The notes below the pieces were generated by a model. That model did not search any database and was not told the DNA's origin. It saw only the letters and a list, made by a program, of their open reading frames with translations. Made by a program: the position numbers and the translations under genes. From contig JAHFTP010000094.1 in the NCBI GenBank assembly GCA_023265495.1, positions 1 through 6,814 on the forward strand: 6,814 nt of DNA, in the 5' to 3' direction. Of the stretch, positions 4,503-6,814 are shown in pieces. The stretch's first letter is position 1; the number at the start of each line of letters is the position of its first letter. This stretch comes from Chlamydiota bacterium (GTDB lineage Bacteria > Chlamydiota > Chlamydiia > Chlamydiales > Rhabdochlamydiaceae).

Positions 4503-6239
4503 ATGACTGGATATCTAATCGCTGAAGAAGGCCCCCTAGCTGGCGTGGTTCTTCCATTTGACCAAGGGGAAGAGTGGGTATTGGGACGCGACCCTGATGA
4601 AGTAAGCATTGTCCTAGAAGATCCTATGGTATCTAGAAAACATGTCATATGCAGGTTAACTGCTGAAGGATATGTGTTAGAAAACTTAAGCTCTGTCAAC
4701 CCCGCCACTCAAAATGGGAAAGTCATTACTGAAGCCGTTCTCTTGCAAGAAGGGGATATCTTACAAATTGGCAGCACCTTTTTTCGTTTTACAGAGAAAT
4801 CCCCCCTAGCCCCCCCCTCCGAGGAAGAAGCCCCCCCCCTTTTGGAAGAGGGAGAGGACCTTTCTGCCATCAGTTTTGAAGTGTCCGCCACCTCAAGGTG
4901 GCTTTTAAAGGTTATATCAGGACCTAATGCAGGCGCCGAGTTTAGCATGCAAGAAGGTTCGACCTACATTTTAGGAAAAGATGCTAACCTCTGCGATGTC
5001 GTCTTCCACGACCTCAGCGTCTCTAGGCAGCACGCGCGCATTAGCGTAGATGAAGATCAGAGAGTATGGATAGAAGACTTGGGCAGCAGAAACGGCATTC
5101 TTATTAATGGCTCGCTCGCGATGGAAAAAAAAGAGATCTCCTCACAAGATCTCATCGCTCTTGGCACGACCTCGTTCTTAGTGATAGACAGACAACAAGT
5201 ACATGAAACCATTGTCTCTCCTCCTTCTATCTTCGCAGCAAAAGAAGAAGAACTTTCCACTCCCAGTCTCATAGAGGAAGAAATGGTTACCGCAGAAGAG
5301 GTCGTAATAGAGGAGAAAAGCTGGAAAGATCTGATTATCCCAAAAAAGCACATAGTCATTGCTCTTAGCTTCGCGGTAGCCATCATCGCTTTATTTAGCT
5401 CCACTTTTGCCCTATTTAAAACAGAACCCGTTGTCGTTATAGTCAAAAATGAAAGCGAACAGATCGCCGAAGGGCTCAAAAACTATCCAGCTGTCCAATT
5501 CTCCTTCAATGAGCCCACAGGAAACCTATTTTTGGTAGGACATGTACTTACCCCCGTTGAAAGACAAGAACTATCCTACACGATCAAATCGATGAGCTTT
5601 ATTCGGAATGTAGAAGATAATGTCGTTGTTGACGAATACGTATGGCAAAACATGAATGCCCTTCTCCTTGCCAATAGCGATTGGCAAGCAGTCACTATAC
5701 ACTCGCCCGTCGCCGGCAAGTTCGTATTAAGGGGCTATGTGCAGACGTTAGATCAAGCCCAAGCTCTCTCCGACTTTGTTAACATGAACTTCCCCTACCT
5801 CGACCTCTTAGATAACCAGGTAGTCGTAGAAAATAATCTTAACCTACAAATTCAAGGGCTACTCATAGAAAAAGGCTTTAGCGCAGTGACATTCCAGCTC
5901 ACTAATGGAGAGCTCGTCCTATCGGGAAGAGTCGATGATAAAGACTCTTCTGACTATACATCCCTACTGCAAAAACTCAAGGCACTTCCCGGCGTGCGCA
6001 TGGTGAAGAACTTTGTCGTCTATACCACAGCGGAAACCTCTCGCATGGATCTCTCTGACCAATACCAAGTATCCGGATTCTCTCAAGGAGATAGCAAACA
6101 CTTTTTTGTAGTGATCAACGGCAAGGTCTTCACGTTAGGAGACAGTTTAGATGGCATGACCATCACAGGAATCCAATCCAACGTGGTACTTTTAGAAAAA
6201 GATGGAATAAAATTTAGAATTAACTACAATCTGCAATAA
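4503..6239 (+). CDS. sctD: type III secretion inner-membrane ring protein SctD/CdsD with two FHA domains
   Basis: SctD forms the outer of the two inner-membrane rings of the injectisome. The 578-aa protein has, in order: FHA domain 1 (about 4-97, with GRD 28-30 and SRKH 44-47); a Pro/Glu linker (about 100-125); FHA domain 2 (about 132-228, with GKD 158-160, SRQH 174-177 and DLGSRNGILING 192-203); an acidic linker (about 246-272); and one membrane helix (about 284-305). Three periplasmic ring-building/BON-like repeats follow (about 315-378, 384-443, 448-508), then a short beta-rich C-terminal module (about 530-578). FHA2 keeps the full phosphopeptide-binding pattern, whereas FHA1 has NLSSVNPATQNGK in place of the usual SxNG loop. 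The protein is much shorter than Chlamydia CdsD (about 830 aa). The inter-FHA linker is encoded by poly-C tracts. The ribosome binding site, GGAAA (4491-4495), is weak, so coupling to scc4 is likely. Confidence 0.95.
   Translation: MTGYLIAEEGPLAGVVLPFDQGEEWVLGRDPDEVSIVLEDPMVSRKHVICRLTAEGYVLENLSSVNPATQNGKVITEAVLLQEGDILQIGSTFFRFTEKSPLAPPSEEEAPPLLEEGEDLSAISFEVSATSRWLLKVISGPNAGAEFSMQEGSTYILGKDANLCDVVFHDLSVSRQHARISVDEDQRVWIEDLGSRNGILINGSLAMEKKEISSQDLIALGTTSFLVIDRQQVHETIVSPPSIFAAKEEELSTPSLIEEEMVTAEEVVIEEKSWKDLIIPKKHIVIALSFAVAIIALFSSTFALFKTEPVVVIVKNESEQIAEGLKNYPAVQFSFNEPTGNLFLVGHVLTPVERQELSYTIKSMSFIRNVEDNVVVDEYVWQNMNALLLANSDWQAVTIHSPVAGKFVLRGYVQTLDQAQALSDFVNMNFPYLDLLDNQVVVENNLNLQIQGLLIEKGFSAVTFQLTNGELVLSGRVDDKDSSDYTSLLQKLKALPGVRMVKNFVVYTTAETSRMDLSDQYQVSGFSQGDSKHFFVVINGKVFTLGDSLDGMTITGIQSNVVLLEKDGIKFRINYNLQ
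4801..4839 (+). repeat. three poly-C tracts in the sctD inter-FHA linker
   Basis: Runs of C6 (4801-4806), C8 (4810-4817) and C9 (4831-4839) lie within 39 bases and encode the Pro-rich linker at about residues 100-113. Such homopolymers stand out in this moderate-GC sequence and are candidate slippage sites. In the frame reached by losing one C, a TAA occurs at 4906-4908. In the frame reached by gaining one C, a TGA occurs at 4877-4879. Confidence 0.9.
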
Positions 6240-6250
6240 CTTAAGTCAAA

Positions 6251-6257
6251 AAAGGAG
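6251..6257 (+). promoter_or_regulatory. cdsE ribosome binding site (decides the start)
   Basis: AAAGGAG ends 7 nt before ATG 6265 but only 1 nt before the in-frame ATG at 6259. The downstream ATG is therefore the start, giving a protein that begins MFG. Confidence 0.8.
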
Positions 6258-6264
6258 TATGCAC

Positions 6265-6501
6265 ATGTTCGGTCTAGAAAAAAAACAAAAAATGCTTTTT
6301 GAGTTTGATCTAGAAAAAGACTTGAAAAAAGATAAGGGGAAAAAGCAGGAAATGACAAAAACGGTGGAAACAAAAATCCAGGAGATAAAAAACATCTTGC
6401 GCCAGGGAGCTGCTTCTGAGGATTTTGATAGCTATGGTATTTTACTCCATGGATATGCTGCCCTGCAAAAAGTAATCTCTAGAATCGACGCAAAAAAATA
6501 A
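6265..6501 (+). CDS. cdsE: CdsE-like putative T3SS needle chaperone (CT665 homologue)
   Basis: This small protein of 78 aa begins MFGLEKKQKMLFEFDLEKDL. It is very lysine-rich up to residue 30, then forms helices (about 31-47 and 52-74, including YGILLHGYAALQKVISRI). That is a helix-turn-helix layout like the small co-chaperones that hold SctF monomers in other T3SSs (YscE, PscE). It lies between sctD and sctF, as CT665 does in Chlamydia, where CT665 (CdsE) and CT667 (CdsG) have been proposed to bind and stabilise the needle subunit CdsF. Length (CT665 is about 80 aa), position and N-terminal pattern support the call. The first codons contain an A8 run (6278-6285) followed by A6 (6287-6292). 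The gap to sctF is 17 nt. The biochemical role is inferred from the Chlamydia work. Confidence 0.82.
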   Translation: MFGLEKKQKMLFEFDLEKDLKKDKGKKQEMTKTVETKIQEIKNILRQGAASEDFDSYGILLHGYAALQKVISRIDAKK

Positions 6502-6518
6502 AAGACAAGGAGTAGACA

Positions 6519-6767
6519 ATGCCAGAAAGTCAATGGGCCACCATTACGTTTGCCACGCTAATTAAACAGTATATGCATATGCAGAGTGCTGTGGTATCGC
6601 AAGTGAGAGCTGTAGCTAGCCGCATATCCCAAGCCACTCCCGGAAAATTCTTACTTCTGCAATTTTCTATGAGCCAAGTTACGCAAATTGGAGAATCTAT
6701 TTCTAACTTAATCAGCCAGGTGCAGTCGATCATCAACAACGCCGTGCGCAACCAGAAGTCATCTTAA
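6519..6767 (+). CDS. sctF: type III secretion needle subunit SctF/CdsF
   Basis: The needle protein polymerises into the hollow extracellular filament through which effectors pass. The protein is 82 aa, the usual SctF size and nearly that of CT666. It folds as a helical hairpin by inspection: helix 1 about 5-38, a turn at TPGK (40-43), and helix 2 about 46-77 ending ISNLISQVQSIINNAV. That C-terminal part is the region of needle subunits that lines the channel. It has no signal peptide, as expected for a T3SS substrate. AAGGAG (6507-6512) lies 6 nt before the ATG. It is flanked by cdsE and the presumed cdsG, the order of CT665-CT667. The sequence contains no cysteine, unlike reports for the Chlamydia needle, which can be disulfide-linked in elementary bodies. 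Identification is strong from length, fold pattern and context. Confidence 0.88.
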   Translation: MPESQWATITFATLIKQYMHMQSAVVSQVRAVASRISQATPGKFLLLQFSMSQVTQIGESISNLISQVQSIINNAVRNQKSS

Positions 6768-6796
6768 CGCTTTTGTAATGAGGAGAGGAAAAAATC

Positions 6797-6814
6797 ATGG
6801 ATCTAAAACAATAT
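6797..6814 (+). CDS. start of the next T3SS operon gene, probably cdsG (CT667 homologue), truncated by window end
   Basis: Only six codons (MDLKQY) are inside the window. The start is supported by AGGAGAGGA (6781-6789) with 7 nt between its end and the ATG, and by the short 29-nt gap after sctF. In Chlamydia the gene after the needle gene is CT667 (CdsG), a presumed second needle chaperone. The identity here rests on gene order alone. Confidence 0.6.

Noticed and set aside
4259..4708. 149-aa minus-strand reading frame
   Set aside because: It spans the ends of scc4 and sctD, both well supported on the plus strand, and has no ribosome binding site or recognisable motif.
5057..5479. 140-aa minus-strand reading frame
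   Set aside because: It is antisense to the FHA2-membrane helix part of sctD, with low-complexity Ser/Thr content typical of an antisense shadow.
6259..6264. cdsE starting at the first ATG (MHMFG...)
   Set aside because: The Shine-Dalgarno ends 1 nt before it, too close for initiation; ATG 6265 has a 7-nt spacing.
6530..6751. 73-aa minus-strand reading frame
   Set aside because: It is antisense to the needle gene, which has a good ribosome binding site and the right length.
1..6814. Mobile elements, CRISPR arrays, integrases or toxin-antitoxin genes
   Set aside because: I saw no transposase, terminal inverted repeats, regularly spaced repeats or small toxin pairs; apart from the minus-strand hypothetical, every gene fits conserved chlamydial blocks.

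Overview
The window reads as a chromosomal segment of a member of the Chlamydiales, most likely one outside the family Chlamydiaceae (an amoeba- or arthropod-associated 'Chlamydia-like' bacterium). Two gene blocks support this. The first is tRNA-Gly followed by tig-clpP-clpX, the same order as the chlamydial CT707-CT706-CT705 block. The second is the start of the type III secretion (T3SS) cluster known in Chlamydia trachomatis as CT663-CT664-CT665-CT666-CT667: Scc4-type chaperone, twin-FHA inner-ring protein CdsD/SctD, CdsE, needle CdsF/SctF, CdsG. Base composition is moderate by eye and no mobile element, CRISPR array or foreign-looking island is visible. The genus cannot be assigned from sequence reading alone.

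Layout. Positions 1-11 are the 3' end of one tRNA, followed by a complete tRNA-Gly(GCC) at 40-111. Only 26 nt later comes the trigger factor gene (138-1481), which ends in a good intrinsic terminator (1481-1510). clpP (1565-2170) and clpX (2167-3390) overlap by 4 nt and form a translationally coupled pair. A minus-strand gene of unknown function (3398-3880) converges on clpX. It is driven by a strong-looking extended -10 promoter in the 195-nt divergent region 3881-4075. That region also holds the presumed promoter of the plus-strand T3SS operon. The operon runs scc4 (4076-4483), cdsD/sctD (4503-6239), cdsE (6265-6501), cdsF/sctF (6519-6767) and the first six codons of the next gene, probably cdsG (6797 onward). 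Its intergenic gaps are 17-29 nt.

How the genes work together. tig, clpP and clpX encode protein quality control: trigger factor folds nascent chains, and ClpXP degrades tagged or misfolded ones. The second block builds the T3SS. SctD forms the inner-membrane ring and SctF is the needle subunit. CdsE and CdsG are the presumed needle-subunit chaperones. Scc4 is, in Chlamydia, both a secretion chaperone and a modulator of RNA polymerase.

The most notable observations are three poly-C tracts (C6, C8, C9) in the linker between the two FHA domains of SctD, where a one-base slip would leave only a soluble FHA fragment; an SctD much shorter than that of Chlamydia with a small beta-rich C-terminal module; a cysteine-free needle protein; a trigger factor whose PPIase domain has lost the usual active-site pattern; and a perfect 10-bp palindrome in the spacer of the candidate T3SS promoter. 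No wholly new system can be claimed.
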